Notes: generated from the sequence alone by a model not told the origin. 64,000 bases of DNA from Adiantum capillus-veneris (GCA_014529385.2 CM043943.1:156608747-156672746), one strand, 5' to 3'; numbered from the stretch's first letter, positions 9,955 through 22,220 are shown. Program-made: numbers and translations.

Positions 9955-10920
9955 GAGCGAAGTGGCTTGCACAGGAGCTCGACACCAGGAGGACATGGAT
10001 AGAGCCGCCTCAGGAGTTGAGCACGAAGATGGCTTTCTATAGAGAGCATCTTCTCCACCTCACAGGAGATGGGTTTGTGATTCGACCCAGCTACATGGAC
10101 ACACATATGTCTCATGGTTTGCGTTGTGCCATTGGTCAGATACGCACATCCTCACATCAGCTCGAGATTGAGACTGGTAGATTCAGAGGGATACCAGCAG
10201 ACAACAGAATATGCCGATTATGCCAGAGAGAGCCAGAGACAGAGTTGCACTACATATGTCATTGCACAGTGTTCTATGAGATACGGGGGCGTTTCCACTG
10301 CTTATTCAGAGAGGGTTTTGGTCCTCTATCTAGGGTCATGAGTTATGAGGATCAGAGATGTCTTGGACTATATCTACTTGAGTTACACAGGTATAGAGAC
10401 ACTTTACTGGGGAGAGCTAGAGAGAGGCAGTCCCAGAGACACATTACAGATTTCTTTTCACTAGATATGGGACAGCCAGAGGAGCAGCCACCACTGCAGA
10501 GCTCGTCCCACACTCATTCGACCACTACTGGCACTCTCATCGACCGAGCATTGGAGCTACAGAGATACAGACGACCGCGACTGAGGAGAGGAGCTACACA
10601 GCATCGACGGAGACTACAACAGAAGATTCGAGCCATACTCTCTCGACATCCAGAGTGCAGATGAGGATGGATCCTCACCATTTCTTCCATCTTTGTTTCA
10701 CACACTGTTACATCCAGTTTACCGGGTACCTATTGTATCAGCTGCTACACCCACGTAGTTTTAGATTGTAGTAGTAGTAGTAGTATTTTGTTCCACTTCT
10801 AGTTCTTTTCTAGTTCTTTTGTACCCAGACATGGTATTAGATTCACTATTTTGTAACTGATTGGTCTCATAGGTCATTTTGGCCTTTTGAAGACGTTAAT
10901 ATAACATTTCATTTCATTTC

Positions 10921-10923
<3 letters not shown>
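9955..10923 (+). mobile_element. LINE-type (non-LTR) element, 5'-truncated copy 1
   Basis: Contains the C-terminal coding end of a non-LTR retrotransposon polyprotein, a 3' untranslated part of about 250 bases, and a simple-repeat tail of ATTTC units (about 10905-10923) that runs into a CT microsatellite. The last about 70 bases before the tail (GGTCTCATAGGTCAYTTTGG, then GACGTTAATATAACATTT) are shared with the copy at 11000-12133, which fixes the 3' end of the family. The 5' part with the RT domain is absent, as is usual for incomplete reverse transcription. Confidence 0.7.
9969..10664 (+). pseudogene. C-terminal zinc-finger part of a LINE polyprotein
   Basis: The open frame reads AQELDTRRTW..., then STKMAFYREHLL, GLRCAIGQIRTSSHQLEIET and GRFRGIPADNRICRLC, followed by ETELHYICHC, ending in an Arg-rich tail at TGA 10662-10664. 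The C-x2-C...H-x-x-x/x-C arrangement after a GR(F/Y).GIP block is the zinc-binding segment found downstream of RT in many LINE-like elements. It is open throughout but is only the end of the protein: the first 62% or more (endonuclease, RT) is missing, so I call it a fragment. Family membership is from pattern recognition. Confidence 0.65.

Positions 10924-10988
<65 letters not shown>
10924..10988. repeat. (CT)n microsatellite, about 64 bp
   Basis: Uninterrupted CT dinucleotides directly after the ATTTC tail of LINE copy 1, then a short GT run. It probably grew from the element tail. Confidence 0.97.
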
Positions 10989-10996
<8 letters not shown>

Positions 10997-10999
10997 CTC

Positions 11000-12133
11000 C
11001 TTCATACACCGCATGTGGGAACTTCCCAGAGACAGATATGCACGCCTTGTATAGGGAGATTACATCATGGTTTCAGGCGCATGGGTTCAGCATAGACAGA
11101 TTGCCTCCCTTCCACTACTCACTGGATGCGCCCTCTCTGACTCTTACACAGTCCAAGATCACCAGGCTCATTCGCCAGGACTTGACTCCGCTAGACACCA
11201 AGAGGACATGGATACAGCCAGCACAGGAGTTGGGCACGAAGATGGCTTTCTACAGAGAGCATCTCCTCCAGCTTACGGAGGATGGTTTTGTGACGAGGCC
11301 CTGATACATGGACACCCACTTGTCTCATGGGATACGATGTGCTATTGGCCAGTTACGCACATCTTCACACCAATTGCGGATCGAGACTGGGAGATACAGC
11401 GGAGTACCAGCAGAGGCCAGGACCCATACCCCCTGTGTGACATCGAGCCCGAGACGGAGTTGCACTACACATGCCACTGCCCCGTCTACTACGAGATACG
11501 AGGCCGCTTCCATTGCTTGTTCAGAGAGGGCTTTGGACCATTCTCTAGAGTCATGCGGTACGAGGATCAGAGATGCCTGGGTTTGTTCTTGCTCGAGCTG
11601 CGCAGACACAAAGAGAGCCTGATGAGAGGAGAGGCTAGCCAGTCTCAGAGATAGATCACAGACTTCTTTAGAGCTGCCACTAGACACCCGGAGGAGTTAC
11701 TACCACAGCAGAGCTCGTCGCTTTACACCAGAGGCATACTGATCGACCGAGCGACTGAGCTCGGGAGATCCAGACGTGGAGGACTACACAACATCGACGG
11801 AGGCTGCATCAGAGGATTCGGGTCACTTTGGCTCGACATGCACGATGCCCGGTCAGACTACTGACCATGGAGGAGATTGATGAGATCCGCCAGTGACCGA
11901 TGCTGGATCTCATGTGATCTAGCTATCCCAGCTAGTTGTTTAACTGCTTAGTCCACACCTAGCAGTTTAGGATTCCATAGTATTTTATTTTGTCATTTTG
12001 TCATCTTGTTACTCTGACTTTGTATCAGATCCACCACATTGTAACTTTCTGGTCTCATAGGTCACTTTGGCCTTTTGAAGACGTTAATATAACATTTTAT
12101 TACATTTCATTTCATTTCATTTCATTTCATTTC
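11000..12133 (+). mobile_element. LINE-type element, 5'-truncated copy 2, same family
   Basis: Head-to-tail with copy 1. It reaches about 170 bases further 5' (DMHALYREITSWFQAHGFSI region) and ends in the same 3' sequence and an ATTTC tail (about 12092-12133). The coding part is broken: a TGA at 11302-11304 replaces the Ser codon of copy 1, and frame changes near 11440 move the zinc-finger half (ETELHYTCHCPVYYEIRGRF) to the frame of 11067-11654, where it ends at a TAG at 11652-11654. Two independent insertions at one site or a local duplication are both possible; different 5' ends favour independent insertions. Confidence 0.68.
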
Positions 12134-12739
12134 TCTCTCTGTGCTTGCGGACGGATATTGGATGGCAGGGAGCGGTCCTTCTCATAATCTGTTATCTGCT
12201 TTAACGCTGGTGCAGCATGACTGAACAGAACTCGCAATCTGCAATTCTCATGGGCTGCTCTAACCAGGTCAATTTTCATATTGTAACTTTAATCAAGATT
12301 GATTCTACCATTTCAAGTAGTTGGGACAGGTCCATGTGAGGGGATTTGGACTTGCCAATGCACTCTGATTGGTGTTGTTACTTTGACCTATCAGGGAGAT
12401 CAAAGTAGTGAACTATCCTTTACTATTGCTCAGAGATAAAATTTATCGGGTCATATCCGGATTATGTATTGACAATGAGTTGGTACAAGACCTTCCGGAT
12501 ATATCATGGTAGCCCATTGGGGTCTCTAAGTAAGAGACGCTTCGTGGATCTTAAAGATGCACCTTCTCAGCTAATATTCGAGGGCAGGCCACTTTCCCAT
12601 GTTTACTGGGACCTGAGAGAGTGGCAGTGGCCTCACTTGGAGAGACCCCTCTTATGGCCCGGTATTATGCCATGTGGAATATTATGCAACAAATTTCTAA
12701 TGCTTTTGTCTACCGGGTAGAGCCCAGCTATACCGTGTA
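12134..12739. other. unassigned sequence
   Basis: No recognised feature. An 83-codon frame (12469-12720) has no known domain. Confidence 0.4.
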
Positions 12740-13640
12740 TGAGGCCTTGATTGAGGATGTTTTTAGTAGCTAGATATGGGTGTGTTTACACAAGTGTTGG
12801 GACCACCTATGCAGGCTTTATGTGCTTGTATTTGTGGACCAATAGAGTGCTGTCAAGATTTGGATTATAGTAGGCGTAATTTCATGATGTCAGATGCCGA
12901 TTGTAGGATGTTGGTGGGCCCAAGAAGGCTGTGTATCCTTCACAACAGCCCATGAAGGTGCATATATAGTATGTTGCCAATACCTTTATAGACCATCAAG
13001 TCTAGACATACTGTGTTTGGGGCTCGATCAAGGATGTGTTTAGCAGCTAGATATGGGCATACTTATCCGAGTGTTGGGACCACCTTTGCAGGGTTTATGT
13101 GCTGGATTAGTAGAGTCAAGATTGGGGGTATGTTGTGGCCTCTTGGAGTGTGATGGTTGGACTCTAGACAGGACATGCTTTAAGGGGCAAGGCCAATGGG
13201 ATTTTTAGTGTTATGGAAATTATAGGATGAGTTCATTTATCCAAAGGGGTTGTTGAACCACAATAAAGTACTGGAAAGTGCTCTTCTGGAGATGTATGCC
13301 GCCATGTATTTTTGGGTGATATGGTTGATGGTTACATTGATGCGGGAGAGGGATAGCTGCACATCTCTTTTGAAGTGAGTGAAGATAATTGAGATCAGAT
13401 GCCAATTGCAAGATGTGGTGGGCTCGAGAAGGCCACCTATCTTTGTGAGTATAGATCATCCCTTGAAGGTGCTTATGTGGTATGTTGCCAATGCATTTAT
13501 AGCCCATCCATACTGTGTTTGAATCCATGTTCGAAGCTATCTGTAGCAACCATTGAGAGGTTGATATAGTTGAAGGTTGTGTTGAAGTAGTAGAGGGCAA
13601 TTTATGTGCTTCGATTTGTGGATCAGTAGAGTCAAGATTG
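12740..13640. repeat. old degenerate direct repeats, about 250-500 bp apart
   Basis: A segment with TAGCTAGATATGGG, GTGTTGGGACCACCT and TTTATGTGCT occurs near 12765 and 13045, partly again near 13590. A second block with GATGCCRATTG, TGGTGGGC and GTATGTTGCCAAT occurs near 12895 and 13398. Similarity is roughly 75-80% by eye. No coding content recognised. Confidence 0.6.
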
Positions 13641-16600
13641 CAGATATGTTGCGGTCTCTTGGAGGCTCTATCATAAGAGGAATTCAAGGTGTGCGACAAC
13701 CCTCTATGATCTCCACTTCATATTATTACCAACAGTATGTTGGCTTGCGCTATGGCAAGTTTTTCATCTTGGTTACCGCTGTCAGCCCTCTATGTGCTAT
13801 ATGGTTGTAGCAGCAAAATCCTTGGAGCCGTGCCCTTTGTAAGTAAAATCCATCTCGTCTATCCCTCATGTTAATGTCGGTCTCAGTGAATTCCATCTTA
13901 TCCATCCCTTCACCGGTATTCTAATGAAAGACACCCTTCGTTCTAAAAGTCATGGCTTACCCTCCTAAACATCTCTTGATTACACATTGAGCTGTTTATA
14001 AAAATGCATATGCCATCCTTCAACTACGTGAAGGAATGTGACAGACACTAGACTTCACATTGCGAAGGATACACTCGACAAAATAGGAAGAATTCTTGTT
14101 CTAGACATTGATCGTATGGTTATCTACTTCCTCAATCCTCAGCTTTCTTTGGAGCATCATGGCGTGGATCTGTTGTGTACATCATGATTCAGATCACCTA
14201 CATACACAAAATGATTCAAAACTACATAACAATTATAGGAAGAAAGTGCTAAGATACATGAGGTCTCGAGTCCTTACAGATAAGTGTGACGAGCTCCACA
14301 CATTTTGTCAAACACCTTGAAAGGTGGGAACATTGAGAAGTCATCATCATCTTGTCTAGATATGCTTCTCTCATTTTGGAGATCAAAACTATCCCCATTC
14401 TAGATCCCATACCTCCTCCAAGTGAATGACAATGCAAGAAATATTTGGCTATTGTCTTCAATCTACTGACAACCTTGTGTCCTTGTCTTGAGCACAATCT
14501 CATCAATCTAATCTGATGAGCAGAGGTGTACTTGTCTTCCATCAGTTTTGATCATTAGAATTTGTCTTATGTTCATCGACCTGATTTGATGATCTCATGT
14601 CCTTTTATGATTTGAGCCGGTGTGGGATTCCCTAATTGATATAATTATTTATCCCATAGTCGCTCTTCCCCCGGCCTCTAAATACTGAATGGCCTAGAGA
14701 GGATGCCCATCAAGAATTGTTCGCGCTTTTGTGAGGGCACATGTGGCATATATGTTGACCAAAGCTCCTCCAAGCAGGGTGTCTTTCTCTTTCATGAGAC
14801 ATGCTCTCAAGGTAGGTAGACAAGGTTGCTTTGACTCCTTAAACCAATAAGACAAAGTTGATTGACTGCTGCTTTTAGCTTACCCGCAACCAGAAGGCAA
14901 AGTTGCTCAAAAGGTTTAAGGTATGGGAATGCAATGCAAGTGACATTGCTTTCGAGAAATAACGGCAAGAGCAGGTGAATATATTGCTAAACCAACTCCC
15001 CTTGACAGCTAACAGTAAGTCTTAATGAATGAATGCATTGCTCTTGTTGTCCTTTAACCATAGGACCTTATCTAATATCAGTAGTGTGAAAACACAGTTT
15101 AGGTGGAGAGCAACTTTAGGGAATGTTCTATTTCAATACAACAATTAAAACATTGTAATGAAGCGCTAGCTTCCATATTGGCATCCGTGTATAATTTTTC
15201 TAGAAACCATCATGAAGTATTAATAAATGTGTCCAGCAATTATGTTGTGCTTAATGGGTATCTATACATTGAGCGCGCTCCTAAAACAAACTTAACATGC
15301 CAATGCAAAAGCTTGCATTCTTAAACAAATTGGAAGAAATTCTTTTTTAGGATGGCCTTTACACTTTACCCTCTCATCATGTTTTCCCATTTCATCCCCA
15401 ATTTTCTAATGAAGGCTGTTTCTTTACTGATGGGAGCAATACACTCCCACGTCGCTTAGATGAGTGTGAGAGTGGCATGGCTACACACTAAGATACTTCG
15501 AAAAAGTCACAACCAAAGCGGCTTAAAGGAGGTGGAGCAACATATAAACATCCGTCACACTTCCTCTAGTGAACAGGACATTACTAAGCTAATTTGTGTC
15601 ACATTTGAGTAGATTGAAAAAAGGAGAGTATATACCTAGTGATCCTTCAAAACTTGTAGTTTGCTTAGCATAAACTAGCTACTCTTGCTACAATGCGTCT
15701 TAGTTGCAGACACGAGTGCATGACCAATCCTCCTAACAAGGGAGAGAGGGACATGTGGTGGAGGTGAGCTCCTAGCTATATTTTGGCGGCTCACCATCGT
15801 TTAGTACAAAGAGAGACGTTTGAATCACTCATTTTTGTAGGGTGCACCATTTTTTGTTTCCAAAACAAACAACAAAAAGTTTAATCTAGATTTGTAATCA
15901 TTGTCTACCTCACATGAATGGATAGTAGTGTGAACTTTATACAACATTCTTTGCCGCATTGAAAGCACATGATTTTTATGATGATAAATATTTATGCAGA
16001 CCTTGACTAGTTCATATTTATTCTCTAATCAATTAGAAATAGAAATTTAGCCACAATCATCATGCTAAATAAAAAGGAACTAATCTCCATTGACTTGTAT
16101 GTCAATCCCCATCAAACTACAATTGTAAGTGCACAAAAAACACCATGTAGACAAGCATTGAACTTGAAAAATTGATGGAATTTCTCTTCTAGGCACGAAA
16201 AAGGCATTTTTTAAATGCATTTGATTTTTGACACAAGTCATTACTCTCTTCTTGATATTGAGGCTTACGGAAATTTGTGCTCCACCGCCACTTTGCTCCT
16301 AGTAAAAAATGCAATACCTCATATTCGATTTTATGGGCCAGTATTAAATACAATGATTACTACAAGTTGATTTGGTGCAACATTTCATATCTCATCTCAT
16401 ATCATTTTTGTATCGTTTTCTTTAAGTAGTGCTATCAACCATGAAGCTTTTGAGCTTTCATTTATCTCTAGAGGCATCTTTTATAAGAGAAAGCTAGTAC
16501 ATGAGCATTTTGATACGCAATGTGAGAGACTTTAGAGTCTAGACATGATATGCAATGCTAATCTGTAGTCAATGTGAAGCGACTTTTTTCAAACCACAAA

Positions 16601-18139
16601 ATGATGCAATTTTTTTGGGCTTATATCATATGTATATCATACACCATATACCAAAACGAGTATGGAAGTAAGGTAAATTTATTAAATTATTGTTGGTGCT
16701 TTAGTGTGGTGAGCTTTTTAGTGAAGATATAACTCAAGCTCACAATATACTACTTTCGAATAAGAAGATTGCTAGTGCCAAAAGAGGTTGTGGAGCACAT
16801 AGGACATAAATATGCAAGCAAATTTGTCCAAGATTGTTTTTTTTTCAGCTTCCATTGACAACAATGTGGCTCCCTTGCTAGTAAATGAAAATGTAGATGT
16901 AAGCTGTTCCACCACCCCTGCCATCTTGGAGTACAAAGTTGATCTATTGACAATACATACAAGCCCTTTTCATTTGCTTTAATTCTCCAAAAGAGATCCA
17001 AAATGTCTCTTATAAAATAAAAAATATGAGTAGCTGGCCAATGCAAAAGAGGTGGAAAAATTGGACTTGTGCACGATGGATTCTACAAATATGAGATGTA
17101 CATGCAATGGACACAGATAATTTTCACCATTGAATCTTAGTTTTGTTTTAATAATCTAACCTAACATATATATGGAGACGAAAGGGTTGACCGCACCAAT
17201 CACTATTCAAGATGAAAAACAAGTGTACGCGACGAAACTATTACATCTTAGCCATAAAATTGAGTGCTAATCTTTGTAATTCAACGGAAGTAGTTTGAAT
17301 TACATAAAATTCACTCTCTATGCTGCAACTAAACCCATTGATTCTAGGCAAAGAATATCATTTGTGCATCAAATTCACAATTACGAAGCCAAAAGATGGA
17401 ATCACCCTCAAAAGCTTGCCTCACAAAATGTTTACTAGAAGGTGAATATATAGCATGCAATTGATTGTAGTAGTCAAATGATCCAAAAAAGAAAAGGCTT
17501 TCCAACACAAGCGCACGTGTTAAAGATAAGATGTGTGTGACATAAGATAGCACCTTGTGCTGAGTAAGTAAGACAACATCAAATGGAGTTGGAGAAGTAG
17601 CAATAATAATTTGATAAAATAGCTCTCATTTGGTAATATTCCATTTCTCTTTGAATCAAGTTTAACCCTTTTAAGGCATTAGATTCACAAGAGTGATGTG
17701 AACCTTTGAAAGGATTTCTATGATAAACAAACTTCATGATTGAGTCTTCCAATTTTCAATCATTATGCCTGAGTAAGCCTAACCATATTATAACAAATGC
17801 TCTAAATGAGAGACCTCTGTATTCTTTAAGATTCGTTGCATCTATTGTGACATGGTTACCTTTGCATGATATTTTTGTCTTTGCCTTTGGCTTCTGGATC
17901 ATTGCACATGGGACATTAAAGATATTCAAAAAAGGATTATGCTCAATTAGGTTGTAATTCAAATCTCGATAGTTCAAGACGTGAAGGTATTGGTCATATA
18001 GGATGCAAACATATCTTGATTGAATCATGCAAAGGCATTTTCAGGCATTGAAATGATGCTCCCTATTGTCACAAGAAGATTTAGAAATTTTCTCATGTAG
18101 CAAAACGGAGTCTTTTTCAGTGTTTTTCATACAATGCAT
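13641..18139. other. unassigned sequence, about 4.5 kb
   Basis: I looked on both strands for transposon protein motifs, LTR ends with primer sites, tRNA genes and long frames and found none. The longest frames are below 100 codons and look random. The stretch is AT-rich with many short A or T runs and could be very old repeat DNA or true intergenic sequence. Confidence 0.4.
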
Positions 18140-18235
18140 AACATCATGAGCTTTTGCTCGAGAGGCACCACATACCTAGCTAGGTACGATTTGGAGCTAG
18201 GGGTGTGGTGCCTCCCTCACATAAACTCATGATGT
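18140..18235. repeat. 96-bp imperfect foldback (hairpin)
   Basis: Left arm from 18140 (AACATCATGAG ... GAGGCACCACA ... CCTAGCT) pairs with the right arm ending at 18235 (AGCTAGG ... TGTGGTGCCTC ... CTCATGATGTT). Arms are about 42 bases, with mismatches grouped in the middle and a loop of about 12 bases. No flanking target duplication is obvious. It may be a miniature foldback element or a small-RNA precursor. Confidence 0.7.
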
Positions 18236-19600
18236 TGAGGTAAGTCACAATGTGGGAATTATTGTGAGAATTGGTGAATTTGATGATCATGGTTCCCCTT
18301 TTAGCGCATCTCACAGTCATGCTATTGTTCTTTTATGCATTTAAAGGTTGTCTCACACTACATATTGCTCCAAGGACGAGGGCTTGTATGAGTAGAAAGT
18401 GTAGTGAACTATTACAATACTGCATGCAAAGGCATACAAATGCATCTTTGCTACCTTTTATATGGTGCCTTGGGGGAGGTTTCTACAAGAACCAAGGGAT
18501 TGTGTGAGCCAATCTTTTTTTCATCTATGTCGCGATTATCTTCATTGCAATTTGAGCAATGCTTTAAAGCATGGCTTTGCATGCCGCTTTAAGCTTCAAG
18601 CTTTTGGAGTAAGAGAGTCTTCACATCCAACAAGGTCACGAAGGTTTCACTTTTCATTTGGTTGATCTAGTGTAGTAAGAATCGTGCTTGTAGAAGTATC
18701 AAGCAACCATTAGTTGGCTATTTCAATATTAGCAAAATCGTGAACGTGCTTGTAGAAGCATCTAGCAACGCATTAGCCGATACTCGCACAATCATGCACT
18801 ATAAAACCCACACATATGTGCTAGATTTGGGTGTTTGAAAATGACCATCAAATATATAGCTACATTTGTTTTGAGATGGATACCACCCAAGTGTTGTGAA
18901 AATCTATTAGAGCATATGCTAGTGAAATTCTTTTTCAATAGGGTTTTATATAGCAGCATCATTTGAAGTTAATAGGATGTTATATAGCAGCATCATTTGA
19001 AGTTGTAGCTTGAAGACAATTGTAAAGGATTGAAAATCAACATGCATCCATAGCATGTCGCAACTATACCGTATATATGGTATAATCTAGATAAAAGAGC
19101 CCCTTGGCCACATGACAATCAAATCATATCCATAGATGGAGACACCGGAACCACTTCATGAGACAGAGACAAGCCGACATCATAGTGATGTTTGTAACTT
19201 GAGTCTATGTATGCAAGAATAAGCATATAGACGTTAGTGCAATAGAAGGTAGCTATAAAAATGAGAAACATACCTCATATCTAACTAGAGACGATTATAC
19301 ACACCCGCATGGTTGGCTGCAGTGCCAACCCTGTGATGATTGCATCATGCTTAAACCTCTAAAGTTGCATGCTAGAAGGTGAACTACTTATCACAAAGCA
19401 AGAGTCTAAACAATATTCCATAAAAATGCAATCTTGATAGGAAAATCATGCATCAAAAATATCAAATAGTGTTGGGACTCTACAACCATTCTTCTTTTGT
19501 TGCTCTTACTTTCATAATTGCTTGGCCACATCAAAGGTTTGATACAAGAAGAGATGGAGGAGACAGCTTGCACACTTGAAAGTAGGATAATCGATCCAAT
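18236..19600. other. unassigned sequence with a short tandem repeat
   Basis: Only one structure stands out: a 34-bp direct repeat at 18937-19004 with a TATATAGCAGCATCATTTGA core in both units. No gene recognised. Confidence 0.45.
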
Positions 19601-19621
19601 ACATGAAGGAAAACCTCCACT

Positions 19622-19627
19622 TTTATT
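19622..19627 (-). terminator. candidate polyadenylation signal
   Basis: AATAAA on the minus strand about 98 bases after the stop codon of the 19725-20162 gene, at a normal distance for a plant 3' UTR. Confidence 0.5.
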
Positions 19628-19724
19628 CAAAATATGTTGGGCATGGGCTGAGCACCCCAGAGCTGAAGAAGAAGCGTTCATAGGATCCCCAGGCTGGAAT
19701 TTCGACATGAGCTTGAAGATAATG

Positions 19725-20162
19725 TCAATCATACTTGTCTCTCCAATTCCAAGCCAGATAGAAAATCCATGAAAGGGCAAGCAACACATCTCCGATGACC
19801 TGCTGTGGCCACTCGAGGGCATAGTCTGCAACTTTCCTTTGGAACCAAAGTCTCCAAGCTGCCATGATCATGTACATAGCCACACACCCTTTGGCAAAAA
19901 AGCTGTGAAATTTTGCATCTCTTGCAAATGAGACCATAAACAGCATCATCCCACTGATGGTAAAGCATAAACCAACAAGAGACTCGCTAGTCCAAATTAA
20001 CAGCTGATCATGCGGTGTCGAGCCCAAAACCATCCTGGGCCTTGCCCCCATCTCCATGCTCACACTATTGTTTCTGTCATTGTAGTGGAACATGATAGAC
20101 ATCCCAAACACCATAGTAATGCCCGAATGTAGCAAACAGATCAGCTGAAAGCAGTTGGACAT
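19725..20162 (-). CDS. small multi-pass membrane protein, conserved plant type (145 aa)
   Basis: An intact frame from ATG 20160-20162 to TGA 19725-19727, in a window where nearly every other frame is broken. The protein has four hydrophobic segments (about residues 3-25, 60-85, 92-110, 122-140) and motifs I associate with a conserved small plant membrane protein: GARPR, IWTSESL, FFAKGC, AAWRLWFQRK and a terminal WRDKYD. From memory this resembles the family labelled DUF7865 in land plants; function unknown. A TTGCAG acceptor lies five bases before the ATG and a matching donor (ACAG/GTAAGC) about 524 bases upstream, so the leader is probably spliced. AATAAA follows the stop by about 98 bases. 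This is the one convincing host gene here. I chose this ATG because it opens the first hydrophobic segment and exon 1 does not continue the frame. Confidence 0.72.
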   Translation of the reverse strand: MSNCFQLICLLHSGITMVFGMSIMFHYNDRNNSVSMEMGARPRMVLGSTPHDQLLIWTSESLVGLCFTISGMMLFMVSFARDAKFHSFFAKGCVAMYMIMAAWRLWFQRKVADYALEWPQQVIGDVLLALSWIFYLAWNWRDKYD

Positions 20163-20167
20163 AGGGT

Positions 20168-20691
20168 CTGCAAGGAGATGAGATCGTCAATAGAAATGGT
20201 ACACATAACATTCAGGTTCTAGATTGGATGTCTTTGTACTGCATGACATTCGAGTCTAGATTTCCGTGTGCGTACATGTACACACGACGGAAAACCTCAT
20301 CCTGATCACTGCTGCATACAATACGAGCCTTCTGCCTTGCATTGCAAGTCAACCCCCAGAATTCCGAGCTGATATGCACGAAGTCAAGTGATGTGAATGC
20401 ATTAAATTTTGCAAAAATCTCCAAAAAACGTACCAGTATTAGATGGTGAAGTTCATATCCCACGCCCCACAGCTGCAGAAATGCAAACCAGACCTCTGCG
20501 AAAGAGCTGAAAACAAAAACCACAGAAGAAATGGACGAGAGACAACCGTGAAGATACATTGTGTGCAGAGGGTAAAACGACAAAGAAGAATAATATACAG
20601 AGGGAGCGATGGCGAAAGAGCTGAAAACCGAAGATCCTTACAGAAGGTGCATAGCAAGTCTGTAGAAGGCGAAAAGGAGAATGGAGCTTAC
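20168..20691 (-). other. predicted intron in the 5' leader of the membrane-protein gene
   Basis: Minus-strand donor GTAAGC (20691-20686) and acceptor TTGCAG (20173-20168) bound a 524-base interval. It holds two copies of a GCGAAAGAGCTGAAAAC segment 113 bases apart (20499 and 20612, given as plus-strand sequence). The presumed first exon (upstream of 20691) contains a short ATG frame that is out of register with the main ORF and could act as an upstream ORF. No RNA evidence is available. Confidence 0.45.
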
Positions 20692-21235
20692 CTGTACGCA
20701 GAGGGAGCGATGTAGGGGAAGCGCATACTGACGAACTTGGCAATCTGCAAGGGTTCGTTATATGCCGCGGAGAGGAGCAGCAAAAGCATTCGTTTCCATC
20801 TCTGGAGAGGTTTGTATTTTTTAATGTTGCTTACAGCCTTGAAGAGAAATTCCAGGGTCAAAATCCTACTGAGGATGTCTTTAGCTGAGAATGAGAATCA
20901 TGAGATGCTGCCCTCGTCACTAGCAATTTGAAAAGGGCAGGTTTTTTTCCACTTTTCGACAGCTGGGTCGCGCTAGTGCTCGAAGTATTCCAGCTAAAAC
21001 CTACATATGCCAAATTGTAGAGGCAAATTCATTATATTTGATAAGAAGGCAGGACACCTTCAAAATTACAATCTAGAGGTAAATTTCAAAATTTTCAACC
21101 AATCGAATTGTACTTCAGTTTGGGTCAATGGGTTCTCGTAGCTTCAGACTAAGTTGCGAAAAAATTTGTTCACATATATCAGCACACTAATATGGTAAGC
21201 AAACCTCCTTATGGATGTAATAGATCAACTAGGTT
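20692..21235. other. presumed first exon and upstream region of the membrane-protein gene
   Basis: About 20692-20800 on the minus strand would be the non-coding first exon; the transcription start is not determined. The rest to 21235 has no recognised feature. Confidence 0.35.
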
Positions 21236-22220
21236 GTTTCATGTTGACACATGAACCAAGTTGATCTCTTGTGTGGAGAGTCTCTCCTTGATATAGATAT
21301 GATACATCTCAATGTGCTTTGTGCTGGCATGAAACATTGGGTTCATTCCAATTGCCATCACACTTTGGTTGAGGCCTATTTTTTTCCCTATTTTTCCTAT
21401 ACGTATCCGACTTACTCGGAACCTCAAGTGCACTCTTACCTTCCTTGCCTTGATTGCTCATGGTATATCACCTACGGCTCAAACGGCTTGTCATTTAAGT
21501 ACCTTGTCGTTGTTTGCTCTCGATTCTGTGAATTTGACATGTCGAAAGTTGGCCAAAAATTTGACTTATACCAAATCTTTCCAAACTTGCCACGGTAGAT
21601 AGTAGTGGCACTGACCTCCAAGTTATCCACACGACATTTAATCCAAGTGATAATAGTTGGTTGCTTTTTTATCAACCATAATATGCTTCAACTGCCAAGC
21701 ATGAAACAAAAACCAATTATCGAGGACATGGGTGCCCTAACAACCAACCCAATCTAAGCCCAAAAAATCACGTAAGTCTTATCAGGATGATATTCTCATA
21801 GACAAAACAAAACAAGGTCCCGAGTTCCACTCAAGTAGTTAAAGATCCTCTTAACTGATTGCTAATGCTTTGTACTTGGGCTTTGTATAAATCTGCACTT
21901 TTAATTGAGAACATAAAGTGAATAGTCGTCCTTGTAATGCATGCATCACTGAGACAATGAAAAGCTTATTGATAGAGATATGTATTAAAGGATCACCACA
22001 ATTATTCATGCTAATTTTTATTCCTGTTTTTATTGGCTTAGCATAGGTTTGTGATCAATCTATGCAACAATTTCTCGACACAATTTATTTGGGAGTAACC
22101 TATACCTCCATCAAATTAAAAATAAATTTTTGAAGAATGATGTAAGAGACTTAAATTTGGCATCTCAGCAATTGAGTTCAAATCATCCTTAAATTCAGCA
22201 TTATGCATCTCATTTGGACA
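21236..22220 (-). pseudogene. decayed Ty1/copia RT/RNase H fragment
   Basis: Translating the minus strand in shifting frames recovers, from 22200 downward, PNEMHNAEFKDDLN and LLHHSS (compare the PNERHIAEFQAYLN and GMLHHY region of element B1, just after YVDD), then VKRIFNYLSGTRDL with EYHPDK near 21780-21865, and finally NPMFHASTKHIEMYHIYIKE with NLVHVST at 21236-21345, the end of RNase H. Order and spacing fit a copia polyprotein C-terminal third. Many stops and indels show that it is an old relic. No LTR was recognised beside it. Confidence 0.65.

Noticed and set aside
13220-13699. 159-codon minus-strand frame
   Set aside because: It runs through the degenerate repeat region; composition rich in His/Ser/Thr without conserved blocks; no start context or homology recognised.
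19406-19831. 141-codon minus-strand frame overlapping the membrane-protein gene
   Set aside because: It runs in another frame through the 3' end and 3' UTR of the 145-codon gene; no conserved motifs.
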